Assembly (NCBI GenBank): GCA_029298735.1
Contig: JANSLP010000369.1
Span: forward strand, 1-30,702
Direction: 5' to 3'
Origin: Ophiostoma sp. CBS 140.51
Lineage: Eukaryota > Ascomycota > Sordariomycetes > Ophiostomatales > Ophiostomataceae
Length of the DNA: 30,702 nucleotides
Position 1 is the stretch's first letter, and every line of letters begins with the position of its first letter. This document shows positions 10,196-20,286 of this stretch, piece after piece. Below the pieces are notes generated by a model that was not told the origin of the DNA, did not search any database, and was given only the letters and a program-made list of their open reading frames with translations. A program made the position numbers and the translations under genes.

Positions 10196-10626
10196 GTCCA
10201 AGGCGATGTTCGCCTCGGAGGTACTCGCTTAGACGCACAGTGGCCACCAGTCTCAACTTTGCCTGCCTGACGACCTAAAATCTGGCCAGCATTTCTCCAC
10301 AAGAAATTGTCCCCCAGAATTCACTCCAGATTAGTGGGTCTACAGTTCACATCTGTCCCATCGCAGTTGAATTAGGCAGGCATTTCTTCTTAGAGTCTGT
10401 CTTTTCTTTTTTCTTCTTCCGCAGTCGACGTCTCGTCCAACATCTTCTGTGGTCCAAACGCATGGAACAAAAACATGGGACGGCAGTTCTCACACGTCGA
10501 CAAAGCCCTGCACCTCGGATGTGCGTCCTTCCGACACGGCACACACACAGTTGCCGGGACTACCCTAGGCGACAACCAGAGTTCTCCAGGCCGTCGGTCT
10601 CCATTAGCCAGCCCTATCCATAAGCC
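10196..10626 (+). repeat. Diverged copy A of the sugar-porter upstream region
   Basis: Five blocks match 17869-18505 in the same order and orientation: CGCCTCGGAG followed by CTCGCTTA (10196-10233); CCCCAGAAT followed by AGTGGGT and ACAGTTC (10312-10353); a CTTCTTAG pyrimidine tract; CATGG followed by ATGGGACG and CGGATGTG (10461-10523); and CAGAGTTCTCCAGG followed by TCTCCATT (10575-10625). The spacing between blocks differs by indels, including about 155 nt absent here between the last two. No transporter coding sequence follows this copy, so it looks like a relic of a lost paralogue's promoter or a duplicated regulatory segment. Confidence 0.75.
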
Positions 10627-11944
10627 TGTCCAATGTACAACCTAAAAATCACAGTAAACTTTGCTGATTGGGAAGTGTGCCTCTGTTTCTTCTCGTTTTG
10701 TCTTATTACGTCACCCTCGTCTTGTCTGAGACGGCACTGGGGAACTACAAGGTACTTTTGCTTCGGGACATTTGAATTGCAAAATGCTGGAAACAGTATG
10801 TCAATATCGTTAACTACCTGCTGGGGGTGAAGGGTACATGGAAATTACTAAGCTTAAACAGTAAATTATTTTCCTCTGTTTATTTTGTACTGATCATGCT
10901 GTGAAAAAAGTTCTATGCTTTCTTGGGCTTTTGAATAAGTCATTATGTTCAAAATCCTGCTTGATTTTATTATTTATCAGCCTTTTTTACACCAAAAAAT
11001 TAATGCCACTCGTTGTGGAGGTATTTAATTACAATAATCAAGTAATAAAACAATACAGAATAATGAAACATTTTTTTTTTTTTTAGAAAAAGATATTCGA
11101 GTTATCATTCACTGAGTTTTCTTAACTTGGAAGAGTTTACAAAAAGAAGATCCAGACTTACGGGGCGTCGTGTATGTGCCAGTGAGTGTGGGTGTTCTGT
11201 TGGGTCCCACTACCAGTTGTGCCAACCAGTCTAAGCCGGCACAGCCATGTAGTCTTTTTCCACGCTGCACTCTTGCAATTCGAGAGGCGGGTGTCCGTGA
11301 ATGTCGGGAGATTGCAAGTGCCCAAAGCTTCAGAATGCGCATCGCTACTCCTTTCTAAGGAGGCATCGATTCCTCTTATCTCTTCCGCCGTCTCTTCCAC
11401 TATTCAGGCTTACTCTTCGTACCATGTCACCCTCACACCAATCACAAAGACCCGCTTTTTAAGGTATCGGACCTTCAGGGAGATCCGACCTACAGAAAGA
11501 AGACACTGGCCAAGGACGCAAAAAGACCGTATTCTGCACATTCTGTATCCCATGTCGAAATTAGCTTTTGGCAGTCAATTGAATGTCGGGGATCAGATTA
11601 GGGAATAAATCAAAGATAAAGGAAGCTGCATGTTCCTTGTCACGTGAGCGGAAGAACCGTTGAAGAGATCCACTCCAGCCTCTCCGACTTACGTCTGTTG
11701 TCAGCATCGGTTTTGGTCGGCATTGTCGTAGAGACTTCAATTTCAACAGGACGCCGTGTCCTATCACGGGAATGGCTGGTCACTAGTTCTCGAGACCTAG
11801 AGCTGTTCTTTTTTGATATAGAGTCTGTTCGTTTCCCTGACTCAAATCTGGATCAACTGATCGTTTACCCCTCTTCCAACCAACTCCTCTTCTCATCAGC
11901 CGAACCACCCAAGCCCCGTCTACAGACTGTTTATCACAGCCACC

Positions 11945-12541
11945 ATGGTTTGCGAACCCGAGACGTATTACCTCGAGCAGAATAAGCATGCGCCGAATAA
12001 CCCATACCCCGTGCTGGTGTACCGACAGTGTCTGCCGCTACCCGTGTCAGAAGAGAAGGCCACGGCGTTCCTAGAGTCGCACGCCTGGGAGCGCAAGGGC
12101 GCTTGGGGCCACATTGGCCAGCGCCATTTTCATCCCAACGTGCACGAGTGCTATGGTGTGTTACTATTATCTCCCCTTTGCCCTTCATTCCACAGTCCAC
12201 TCACATCTACAGGCGTCGTAAAGGGCGATTCGACGATGCTGGTTGGCTGCGGCAACGATGACGAGAGTGGCGGCCAGGAGATTGAGGTCTCGGTCGGCGA
12301 CGTCATTGTGCTGCCGGCCGGTACGGGTCATTGCAACCTGCAAAGTACCAAAGACTACTTTTACGTGGGAGTCTATCCCCAGGGCAGCCCACAATGGCGC
12401 AACGAGCTGGGCAAGGGGGATGTAAATCACAACGAGATGCGGAAGTACATAAACGCCGTGCCGCTGCCGATTGAGGACCCGGTCAACGGCCCAGACGGCC
12501 CTCTGTTTACAGCATGGGTGCGGCCAACAACCAGTATGTAG
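11945..12541 (+). CDS. Small cupin-fold protein (YjlB-like)
   Basis: A 179-aa single-domain cupin, modelled as join(11945..12155,12213..12541). The 57-bp intron is a multiple of three and has no stop, so the unspliced frame is also open. It is called because GTGTGT and CTACAG are acceptable splice sites and removal joins HECYG directly to VVKGD, as in relatives. RHFHPNVHE supplies the first cupin motif (two His and a Glu for metal), and the EVSVGDVIVLPAGTGH segment supplies the second motif with its His. Related bacterial YjlB and fungal proteins have no settled function, and many cupins are metal-dependent isomerases or dioxygenases. It is the first plus-strand gene opposite the esterase and is followed 520 bp later by the Baeyer-Villiger gene, suggesting a shared pathway. 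No signal peptide is seen. Confidence 0.88.
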   Translation: MVCEPETYYLEQNKHAPNNPYPVLVYRQCLPLPVSEEKATAFLESHAWERKGAWGHIGQRHFHPNVHECYGVLLLSPLCPSFHSPLTSTGVVKGDSTMLVGCGNDDESGGQEIEVSVGDVIVLPAGTGHCNLQSTKDYFYVGVYPQGSPQWRNELGKGDVNHNEMRKYINAVPLPIEDPVNGPDGPLFTAWVRPTTSM

Positions 12542-13060
12542 GCCCTTTTGGAGTCTGCGGTCTGTAGCCAGACGTTGTTTTATTCCAATAGCATGCAGAA
12601 CAGTTTATTGTCCATGTCACGTGGTTGCATTGTTCTTATTAAAACACAAACAAAGGCAGTCAAAGGTCTGGTTCTCCGAAGGGGATGGATGGTCGGAGAT
12701 TTCTCGCTGTCGGATAACCGGCTGCCTCTGTTTCGTAGTCGTTACCCCGCAAAACTGTGCCGGACCAGGGTTGCTGATAACGATCGCTTGCGTTGTAGCC
12801 TTGTCGACGTAGCTTACGGAGAACTTGCAGTGATTGACACGTGGTTATCTAGGCAAGAGTGAGATAAACTTGCTTGGTGCCAAGATATCGCAGTCGTTCC
12901 TCCAGCACATGACCGGACGTACGACGGATCAGCCGTGTGTCGTGTCTCAGTGTATGTTGTCGCATTGAGGTATTCTTGAAGTGAAAAGCACACGTTATCT
13001 GTCGGATCAGGTCCAGTATCAGGATGGGCGCAGTTAAGGTCCATGCGAGAGAAGGCAACC
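12542..13060. other. Intergenic: monooxygenase upstream region
   Basis: These 519 bp hold the cupin 3' flank and the promoter of the monooxygenase. An everted repeat CTCCGA-N13-TCGGAG lies at 12674-12698 and CGG-N4-CCG at 12711-12720. No gene is seen. Confidence 0.5.
12674..12720. promoter_or_regulatory. Candidate zinc-cluster sites upstream of the monooxygenase
   Basis: CTCCGA (12674-12679) and TCGGAG (12693-12698) form a perfect 6-bp inverted pair, followed by CGGATAACCG at 12711-12720, a CGG-N4-CCG inverted triplet. They lie 340-390 bp upstream of the monooxygenase ATG. The geometry fits zinc-cluster sites but is not the same spacing as at the esterase. Confidence 0.3.
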
Positions 13061-15026
13061 ATGTCAACAAAGAAATTACGCTGTGTGATTATCGGTGCAG
13101 GGTGAGTGAGTGGGAAGAAGACAAAAAAGGGGAAACAAAAAAGAGCAAAAGCAGACGCTGTACTGTTTCCATACTAAGAGAATACTGCTGACAACCACAC
13201 AGGGTATCGGGGATACTGCTGGGTATGTGAACTACAACACCAAATGGGGAATCTTTCATCTGTTGACTAACCTTCAGCTATCAAATTGCACAAGACACTC
13301 AGCGAAAAGGTCGATTTTTGGATCTACGAAAAGAACAGCGATGTTGGAGGCACTTGGTTTGAAAATCGATACCCTGGTGCGTTCTTCTTCGTGATTTCTT
13401 TATGTATTTGTTATCAAATACTTTGTCTAACAATCAGGCTGTGCATGTGATGTCCCAAGCCACATGTACCAGTACAGTTTTGCACCCAATCCCAACTGGA
13501 CACGATTGTAAGTTAACAAGATACTGTGTTATTGAAGAGTGACCTTTCTGATGGACAATAGCTACTCTTCTTCCGCCGAGATCCAGGCCTACATCAAGGC
13601 CGTTGCTTTTCATTACAATGTCTACTCGTCCATCACGTTCAATACTCTGGTGAACAAGGCTGTGTGGTCCGAGGAGTACGCCACGTGGACCGTCTCACTT
13701 GAGAATGGCCCCGACGTGGAGTGCGATCTTTTGGTGAATGGCAGCGGTATTCTCAACAATTTCAAATTTCCCGACATCAAGGGACTCGACAGCTTCAGTG
13801 GCCCGGTGCTGCACACTGCTGATTGGGACGCGTCGGCCAACCTCTCGGGCAAGCGCGTGGGCATTATCGGTGCTGGTGCTAGCGCCATCCAGACACTTCC
13901 GGCGATCCAGGACACGATTGCACACGCAGATGTCTACATACGTACGCCGTCGTGGATAATGTCGCCCGTGCTCGAGTCCATGGCCACGACCAAGGGAAAT
14001 CACCAGTACACAGCAGAAGAGAAAGAGCGCTTCCGGTCAGACCCTGCCTTTTATTTGGAGCGCCGCAAGGAGATGGAGGTAGCGAGCAATAAGGTGCTCA
14101 AGGCATTCATCCGTGACAGCGATGAACAAGCCAACCTGCGCACCGAGCTGGAGGCCAGCATGAAGGCCGTGATTTCTGATCCGGCACTGCAGGCCCAGCT
14201 GATCCCGTCTTTCGAAGTGGGCTGCCGCCGTCTTAGCCCCGGAGAGCCTTATGTGGCCGCCCTGCAGCGGGACAATGTCACGCCCGTGTTTGGTGATGTC
14301 GACGAGATTCAGCCAGACGGCGTCGTCTCTGGCGGTGTGCTTCGACCCGTGGACGTCATCATTGCCGCCACCGGTTTCGACACGTCCTTCCGGCCTCGGT
14401 TCCCCATCGTTGGCGAAAATGGAGTGGACATGCGCGAGCTTTGGAAGGACAACCCCGTGGCATACTGTGGCCTGGCCGTCGCTGGTTTTCCCAACTACCT
14501 CGTCTTTCTTGGCCCCAACACTCCCATCTCCAACGGCAGCGTCATGGGCACGCTCGAGGCGACGGCAGACTATTTTGTACGCCTTGTTCAAAAAATGGTG
14601 GCGCAGGACGTGGCCTATTTTTCCGTGCGAGCGGACGTGCAGGCAGACTTTGACATCCAGACACAGAAGACGATGCAGAAAATGGTGTGGACGGGCAGTT
14701 GCAACTCGTGGTTCAAGAACAAGCTGGGTAAAGTCATTGCCCTGTGGCCGGGCAGCTCCCTGCACTACCGCGAAGTGCTGGAGGCCAACCGCTGGGAGGA
14801 CTACGAGTGGAAGCACCGACAGTCAAACCGCTTTGCGTACTGGGGCCAGGGCTTTGCCAAGGTGGAAGATAACGGGGACGGTGATCTTGCATACTACTTG
14901 CACGCGCACGAGCCACTACCTTTGGAGGCATACTATGACGCGGCAAGAGGGCGCGGTGCTGGAACTTCCCCAATGCCTTCCGAATTTACACCGAGAAAGA
15001 GTCTTGCCAATGAGGTGAAGGAGTAG
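13061..15026 (+). CDS. FAD/NADPH Baeyer-Villiger-type monooxygenase
   Basis: A 564-aa class B flavoprotein monooxygenase that should insert oxygen next to a ketone to give an ester or lactone. The model is join(13061..13101,13203..13222,13278..13376,13438..13507,13562..15026). All four introns have GT/AG ends, and the frame stays open. IGAGVSG (residues 11-17) is the FAD-binding Rossmann motif and is built from three exons, one only 20 nt long. The DVGGTWFENRYPGCACD segment is the conserved block of this class. FSGPVLHTADW (155-165) fits the fingerprint FxGxxxHxxxW. GIIGAGASAIQ (177-187) is the NADPH-binding Rossmann motif, and ATGFD lies further on. No signal peptide is present. Relatives include sterigmatocystin StcW-like and cyclohexanone/steroid monooxygenases. 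The substrate cannot be read. It is flanked by the cupin and an MFS transporter on the same strand. Confidence 0.94.
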
Positions 15027-15684
15027 AGTAGCTAGACAGCATTGATAGCAGCATTGGTAATGTACATGGCATTTGATAGATTTTTAGTCAGAAATATGTG
15101 CACTTCATGTGAAGATAAGCATAGCAACTTGCAACTCACGGCGATAGTTCTCCGATCTTGGTGTCATTGGACAGGGTCGTATTTTTGTCTTGATACTTCT
15201 TCGGAGACATATTAATCTGTGATACGAAAGAGGATAACCAATGCCGATCATATCCTAGCGCGGTACTCCTTGCTATCAAAGACAGCTGGGATCGGCTTCT
15301 TGAACTTTCTGTCAATTGTTGAGATATCCTACATATATCGCCCATGGTGTCTTACTGTAAATCCCAGGAATAGTGTAGCTATCAACGGATGGACCGTCGG
15401 TTGAGCCGGGTGTTATCATGGCCCACTGCATCACCGTCTGACAACCTGAAATGCGGGGGAGATATGCCAGGCGTGTAAAAGTGGGCCGCCGGATAACACT
15501 GGGAACGGGACCTGACATTCCCCAGATTACGGTACACTCCACCAGCGATTAGGCTCTGGTATTAATAGCATGCGATGTACAACATAACTCTCGATGATAG
15601 AACTTGTTGTTTTCTTGTAATTATCAACTACAAAAAGAACCACATAGCATACGAGAACGCTTACAAAAAGCAGCAGTGGAAATC
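15027..15684. other. Intergenic: upstream region of MFS transporter
   Basis: These 658 bp contain CGG-N5-CCG at 15386-15396 and the octamer CGGATAAC at 15490-15497, also present upstream of the monooxygenase at 12711. No gene or RNA is seen. Confidence 0.5.
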
Positions 15685-17462
15685 ATGGAAGCTTCCGTGG
15701 ATCACAACAACGAGAAAAAGGTCCAGGCCGACGTCGTCGACCTTAAAGCTGTACCGCCTATGGACATTGGCCCGGGAGATCTGATCTCCTATGGCGATGT
15801 CGACCCAGTCCTCGCCGCCAAAATGCATCTGCTGAACGAGGTGAGCGGCAGAATAGACAACTAATATGATAAAAAACGATGACAACAACTAACAGACAGG
15901 CTATCAATGAAATCGGATGGACAAACTACCAGCTCAAGCTGTTCTTCCTTAACGGATTTGGGTAAGTTAGGGTTATGTTGCCGTTCCAGCACCCCCCTCC
16001 CGCTGATGATGTTTTTCAGATACGCCGTCGACTCTCTCCTCACGTTCTACATTGGTATTGCCAACCCACAGGCGGTCTTGGAGTTCCGCCCTCCGTACGC
16101 AGGTGGCGGCACCATTGCCCTCTATGCCGGTCTGCTCGTTGGCGTGCTCGGCTGGGGTCTGTCTGCTGATATCATTGGCCGCCGCTGGGCCTTTAATTTG
16201 TCGCTTGTCTCGTCGGCCATCCTGACCATCATCGTCGGTGCCTCGCCGAACTACAACTTCTTTGCCGCATTTGTGGCCCTGGCAGCGGCCGGTGCCGGTG
16301 GCAACTTGGCCCTCGATACCACCGTCTTCCTCGAGTTCCTGCCGTCCAAATACCAGTTTATGATTGTTGTCATGGCTCTGTGGTGGGGTGTTGGCCAGAC
16401 TGTGGCCGGCCTCATGGCCTGGGGCTTTATGCGTGAGTAAAGACCATCCCGTGTTCTCACTTTTGATATTTTACGGGATTTAACATTTGTAGCCAACTTC
16501 TCCTGCACGTCTGCCGACTTCTGTCCCAAGAGCGAGAATATGGGCTGGCGGTACCTCTACTACGTCGGCGGTGGGTTTGTCCTCGTTTTGTCCATGCTGC
16601 GTATCTTTGTCTTCCGCTTCCGTGAGACGCCCAAGTATCTTCTGTGCAGTGGCCATGACGAGGCTTGTGTTGAGCTGCTACAGGACGTTGCCAAAAAGTA
16701 CAACCGCCCTTGCAGCCTCACCCTCGACCAGCTGCAGCGCCTCGGCACTGTCACCACTGCCCACGCCGCGACGCGCTTCTCGCTCTCTGAAGTCGCCATG
16801 CACTTCCGCGGCCTCTTTGCCACGCGTAAGATGGCCATCACCAGCGTCGTTCTCTGGATGCTGTGGGCCTGCATCGGCCTTGCCTATCCCCTCTACTACA
16901 TATTTTTGCCCACCTATCTGGCCACGCGCGGAGCTAAGTTTGGAGAGACCTCGCCGTACTACACTTGGCGTAACTACACACTGGCCAACTTTTGTGCCAT
17001 TTTTGGGCCGCTGTTTGCAGGATACATCACAACGATTCGCGTTATTGGCCGTAAATTTACCATGGTCATCGGGGCCTTGTCGACAAGTGAGTTACGCTCC
17101 CAATTTGTTTTCTCATACCTCATTCTCTAACTCATCCAGTGGCCATTTTCTTTGGATATACTTCGGTCAAGAGCGCCGACCAGAACATCGCGCTCAACTG
17201 CATTGGCTCGCTGACCATCAATATTTACTTTTCCGCCCTCTACGCCTACTCGCCTGAGGTTCTACCCTCCGCTCATCGTGCAACTGGTACCGGTTTTGCC
17301 ATCTCATTTGCCCGTGTCATGGGTATCGTCGCAGCCGTCATCGGCACCCATGTTGACACATCCACGTCGGTGCCCATCTATGTCGCAGCCTCGCTCTTTG
17401 CCGTCATGGCCATTCTAGCAGCCATTGCTCCTTATGAGCCCCAACGTGGCCAGAGTATCTAA
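15685..17462 (+). CDS. MFS transporter, metabolite:H+ symporter / SV2-like group
   Basis: A 515-aa membrane transporter, modelled as join(15685..15840,15900..15961,16020..16432,16493..17086,17140..17462). The introns are 53-60 bp with GTGAGC, GTAAGT or GTGAGT donors and CAG or TAG acceptors. The cytosolic N-terminus of about 50 residues is followed by EIGWTNYQLKLFFLNGFGYAVDS, written here only as a landmark starting near residue 55, typical of fungal SV2-like carriers. GWGLSADIIGRRWAF is MFS motif A. FRFRETPKYLL matches the conserved block after TM6 in sugar/metabolite carriers, and HRATGTGFAISFARV is typical of late helices in this group. It is 660 bp downstream of the monooxygenase on the same strand, so import of that enzyme's substrate is plausible. 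The substrate is unknown. Confidence 0.92.
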
Positions 17463-17584
17463 GGGGGGAACATGTATATTTATATATGTGTTCGTATGTG
17501 TCTATGCGTGTATGTGTCTGTGTGGGATGGGAGAGAGAGAGCAAATGGGGGAGGGAATGTTGAAGGAGACTTGTTATTATGCTA

Positions 17585-17616
17585 CTCAGCAACAGAATGA
17601 CTCAGCAACAGAATGA
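17585..17616. repeat. Perfect tandem duplication of a 16-bp unit
   Basis: The unit CTCAGCAACAGAATGA occurs at 17585-17600 and 17601-17616 without mismatch. Confidence 0.95.
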
Positions 17617-17868
17617 CACGACCAGTTCCAATATTATCAGTTTTGCTCTTCAAATGGTGACTGCTTTATGTTTCTGAGAAATACGTGAAGCAGGCATTCG
17701 TGTAGTTTAGTAAGTAGAAGTGGGCCAAGGGACACATGCTGCCTCTGTTTAAATTGAATCCTCCCACTGAAATATTAGAATGATCGTGGAGAAGGCCGCT
17801 AGGATAGCTACCGAATCGGCTGTACAAATATGTTAGGTGCTCTGAAGTACGTGATCTGAGTGGATGCT

Positions 17869-18505
17869 GTCCGAGCCGACCGTCGCCTCGGAGCTTCTCG
17901 CTTAAGTGCGCATCCGTCAACTGGCTTGTCACTGCCCGCCCTACGAACAAACTAAGACTATTATGACCGGTTTTTTCTCACTTGGGGCCCAAAAACCTCC
18001 CCAGAATCCACATTCAGGCCAGTGGGTTTACAGTTCTCACCCCCGCAATTGGTTGATTTCGTCGAATTGGGTGGCACTTTTGTGCATCTTTTTCCCCCCT
18101 GGTCTCTTCTTAGTTTTTTTTCTTTCTCTTCCCCAACTTGCATGTCCCCGCTCGTCGCGTGCTACTTTTTTCAGGTGCAGGCCATGGTGTGGGCTAAAAA
18201 GATGGGACGACAACCATCATTCTCGGCCTTGTACCCCGGATGTGATTCTTATTGACACAGGACTGATTACCGTGGCTGAACGTGGATGGGAGGGTCAAGA
18301 AAACGGATTGTCACTCTCCACGCAAGACTATCACACTCGGCCAAACTCACTGTTACCCTGCTCGATTCGACGACTTGACTGCTTGCGAGAAAGACATGGG
18401 CTTACAACCGAGCATCTTACAAAGTATATCAAGCAGATGATGCCCGCGTCGATCCCCAGAGTTCTCCAGGTTTTGTCTCCATTCATCAGCTTCATCCGAG
18501 AGCCA
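17869..18505 (+). repeat. Copy B of duplicated upstream block, proximal to the sugar porter
   Basis: It matches 10196-10626 in five ordered blocks (17869-17906, 17998-18041, 18103-18134, 18182-18245, 18456-18505) and ends about 70 bp before the porter ATG. Conserved pieces include CGCCTCGGAG, CCCCAGAAT, AGTGGGT, ATGGGACG, CGGATGTG and CAGAGTTCTCCAGG. Conservation within otherwise diverged DNA marks them as candidate promoter or leader elements. Confidence 0.75.
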
Positions 18506-18577
18506 TCTCTCTTCCCCTCCCATCTTCTGTCTTTTTGTTTGATATCCTCTTCTTGCTTCTTCTCACCTACTGCCAAT

Positions 18578-20286
18578 ATGTCGTCTGTCGAGCTTCCCAA
18601 GCTTGCCATTGCGCACGTCGAGACCATGACGTCTCAGAAAGAGGCCAACCAAGAGGTTGACGAGATCGCCACCAAGAAGATGAGCAATGGCCCTGAGATC
18701 TTGGAGTCGGCCTTTGCCCACATGGACTTCTTTCGTCTCGTCCGTCTCTTCTGGCGTGTTAACCTGATTGCACTCCTGTCTCTCTCCGGTGCCTTGTTTG
18801 ATGGTGAGCCTTCTCTTCTATCTTTCTCTTACCATGACCCACCTCTAATAATCCAGGCTACGCACAAAACCTTCCCGGCTCCATCGCCGCCAACTCCTCC
18901 TTCATCAAGACCTTCGGCACCGTCAGCAGTGCCACCGGCGCCAAGGCCCTCAATTCGCAATATGTCTCCGCTTGGGGCGGTATCACGTCGGGTGCCCAGG
19001 TCGTATCAATGGTCGTTGGCTCCTTTTTGTCCGACCGTTTCGGCCGCAAGTTCAACATGTACTCGGTTACCTTTTTCATGGCCATTGCCCTCGTGCTCGA
19101 GCTCACGGCCAAGAACTGGGTTTATTTCTTGATGGCTCGCGGTTTTGCAGGCTGGGCCACTGGTATCGCCAAGACGACGCTGCCCTGCTACGTCGCCGAG
19201 ATTGCACCCATCGGCTTGCGCAGTGCCCTTCTCACCATGTTCTCCTTTTGGTACGCCATGGGCCAGTTCGCCGTTGCCATTGCCCTCCAGATCATCCAGC
19301 AGCACGGCTACTCGTGGCGCAATGCCTTCTTCTCTGAGCTGGCCTTTTTTGGCATCTTTATCCCCGTCACCATCTTCTTGCCTGAGTCACCCTGGTACTA
19401 CGCCGAGAAGAAGCAACACGCCCGTGCCAAGGCGTCTCTCCAGAAGCTGAATGGTGCTGTGCCTGGCTACGATGTTGACCACGAGTACGCCGTCATTGCC
19501 GACGAGGTCGAGCGCACGGATGCCCTGCAGCAGAAGCAGGCTGCCGTCGCCTGGATTGAGGTGTTTAAGGGCGCCAACGCCCGCCGCACTTACGTCTCCT
19601 TCTTGCCTCTGGCTACGCAGCAGCTTGTCGGCTCGGCCCTTATCTTCTCTTACCTATCCTATCTATTTGGCCTGGCCGGTGTCAAGAACCCCTTCCTCGT
19701 GTCCATCGCATCGAGCACCATACTCATTGGCTTCTTAATCATTGCCTCCTGCACCATTGACAAGGTCGGCCGCCGCCCTCTTCTTCTCACCACACTCACG
19801 ATTGTCTTCCTCTGCAACCTGTTCATGGGCGTCGTCGGTACTCTTGCCATGAAGAATGACAACTTGTTTACCGAGAGTCAGTCCGCCGCGGCTGTTGCCC
19901 TCTCCTGCATCTGGGTCGCTGCCTACGCCATGGGTCCTGCTCCTATGGGCTACGCCTACCTGGCCGACACGTCTACTCCTGTCCTGCGAGCTAAGACGAC
20001 TGGTTTTGCTTCCGCTCTCACGGGCCTCTTCGCCCTTATCTTCAACTACTCCACTCCACTCATGATCTCTACTCAGAATGCTGGCTGGGGCATCCGCGTC
20101 GGCTACTTTTATGCGCCGCTCTCCTTCATCACTCTGGTCTTGACCTACTTCACCGTCCCGGAGACCACGGGCCGCTCGTTCCAGGAGCTTGATGAGCTCT
20201 TTGAGAACGGTACGCCGTCGCGCAAGTTTAAGCAGACCAAGACGTCTGTCCAGCTTGCAGAGGAGCGTGCCGCTGGTGGTATCTAG
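18578..20286 (+). CDS. MFS sugar porter (hexose/alpha-glucoside permease type)
   Basis: A 551-aa plasma-membrane sugar/H+ symporter, modelled as join(18578..18803,18857..20286) with a 53-bp intron (GTGAGC, CCAG). A hydrophilic N-terminus of about 58 residues is followed by FWRVNLIALLSLSGALFDGY, the first helix ending in the DGY seen in sugar porters. GSFLSDRFGRKF is motif A, and LPESPWYYAEK is the PESP motif after TM6. DKVGRRPLLL follows TM8, and PETTGRSFQELDELF is the C-terminal family signature. These make sugar-porter membership firm. The exact sugar is not, although similarity to maltose/alpha-glucoside permeases is likely. ATG 18578 is chosen because it follows a pyrimidine-rich leader and begins a normal-length N-terminus. 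The in-frame upstream extension is discounted because the related copy A has indels there. Confidence 0.94.

Larger units (their letters stand above)
9832..11944. other. Large divergent intergenic region between esterase and cupin
   Basis: This 2.1 kb without a supportable gene separates two divergent coding regions. It contains paired CGG/CCG half-sites at 10005-10033, a diverged copy (10196-10626) of DNA found upstream of the sugar porter, an AT-rich block at about 10850-11100 ending in a run of T, and an inverted repeat TCGGA-N12-TCCGA near 11466-11487. Small open frames here show no motif and are not called. Confidence 0.6.
17463..18577. other. Intergenic: long upstream region of the sugar porter
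   Basis: These 1.1 kb hold a GT-rich microsatellite with a GA run (about 17473-17542), a perfect tandem 16-mer, and copy B of a duplicated upstream block. The stretch just before the ATG is pyrimidine-rich, as in many fungal promoters. A stop-free frame joins the porter frame from about 17906 but is not believed coding. Confidence 0.6.

Noticed and set aside
10633..11086. Small open frames in the AT-rich block after copy A
   Set aside because: They are short and without motifs or homologous porter sequence. I looked for a transporter remnant here and found none.
14037..14816. Long open frame antisense to the monooxygenase
   Set aside because: It is a shadow of the conserved coding strand in GC-rich codons and has no motif of its own.
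17475..17545. GT-rich and GA-rich stretch as a possible structured RNA
   Set aside because: It is simple microsatellite sequence with no stable fold beyond the repeat.
17906..18577. N-terminal extension of the sugar porter
   Set aside because: There is no porter-like sequence in it, the first codon is GTG, and the duplicated copy A shows frame-breaking indels.
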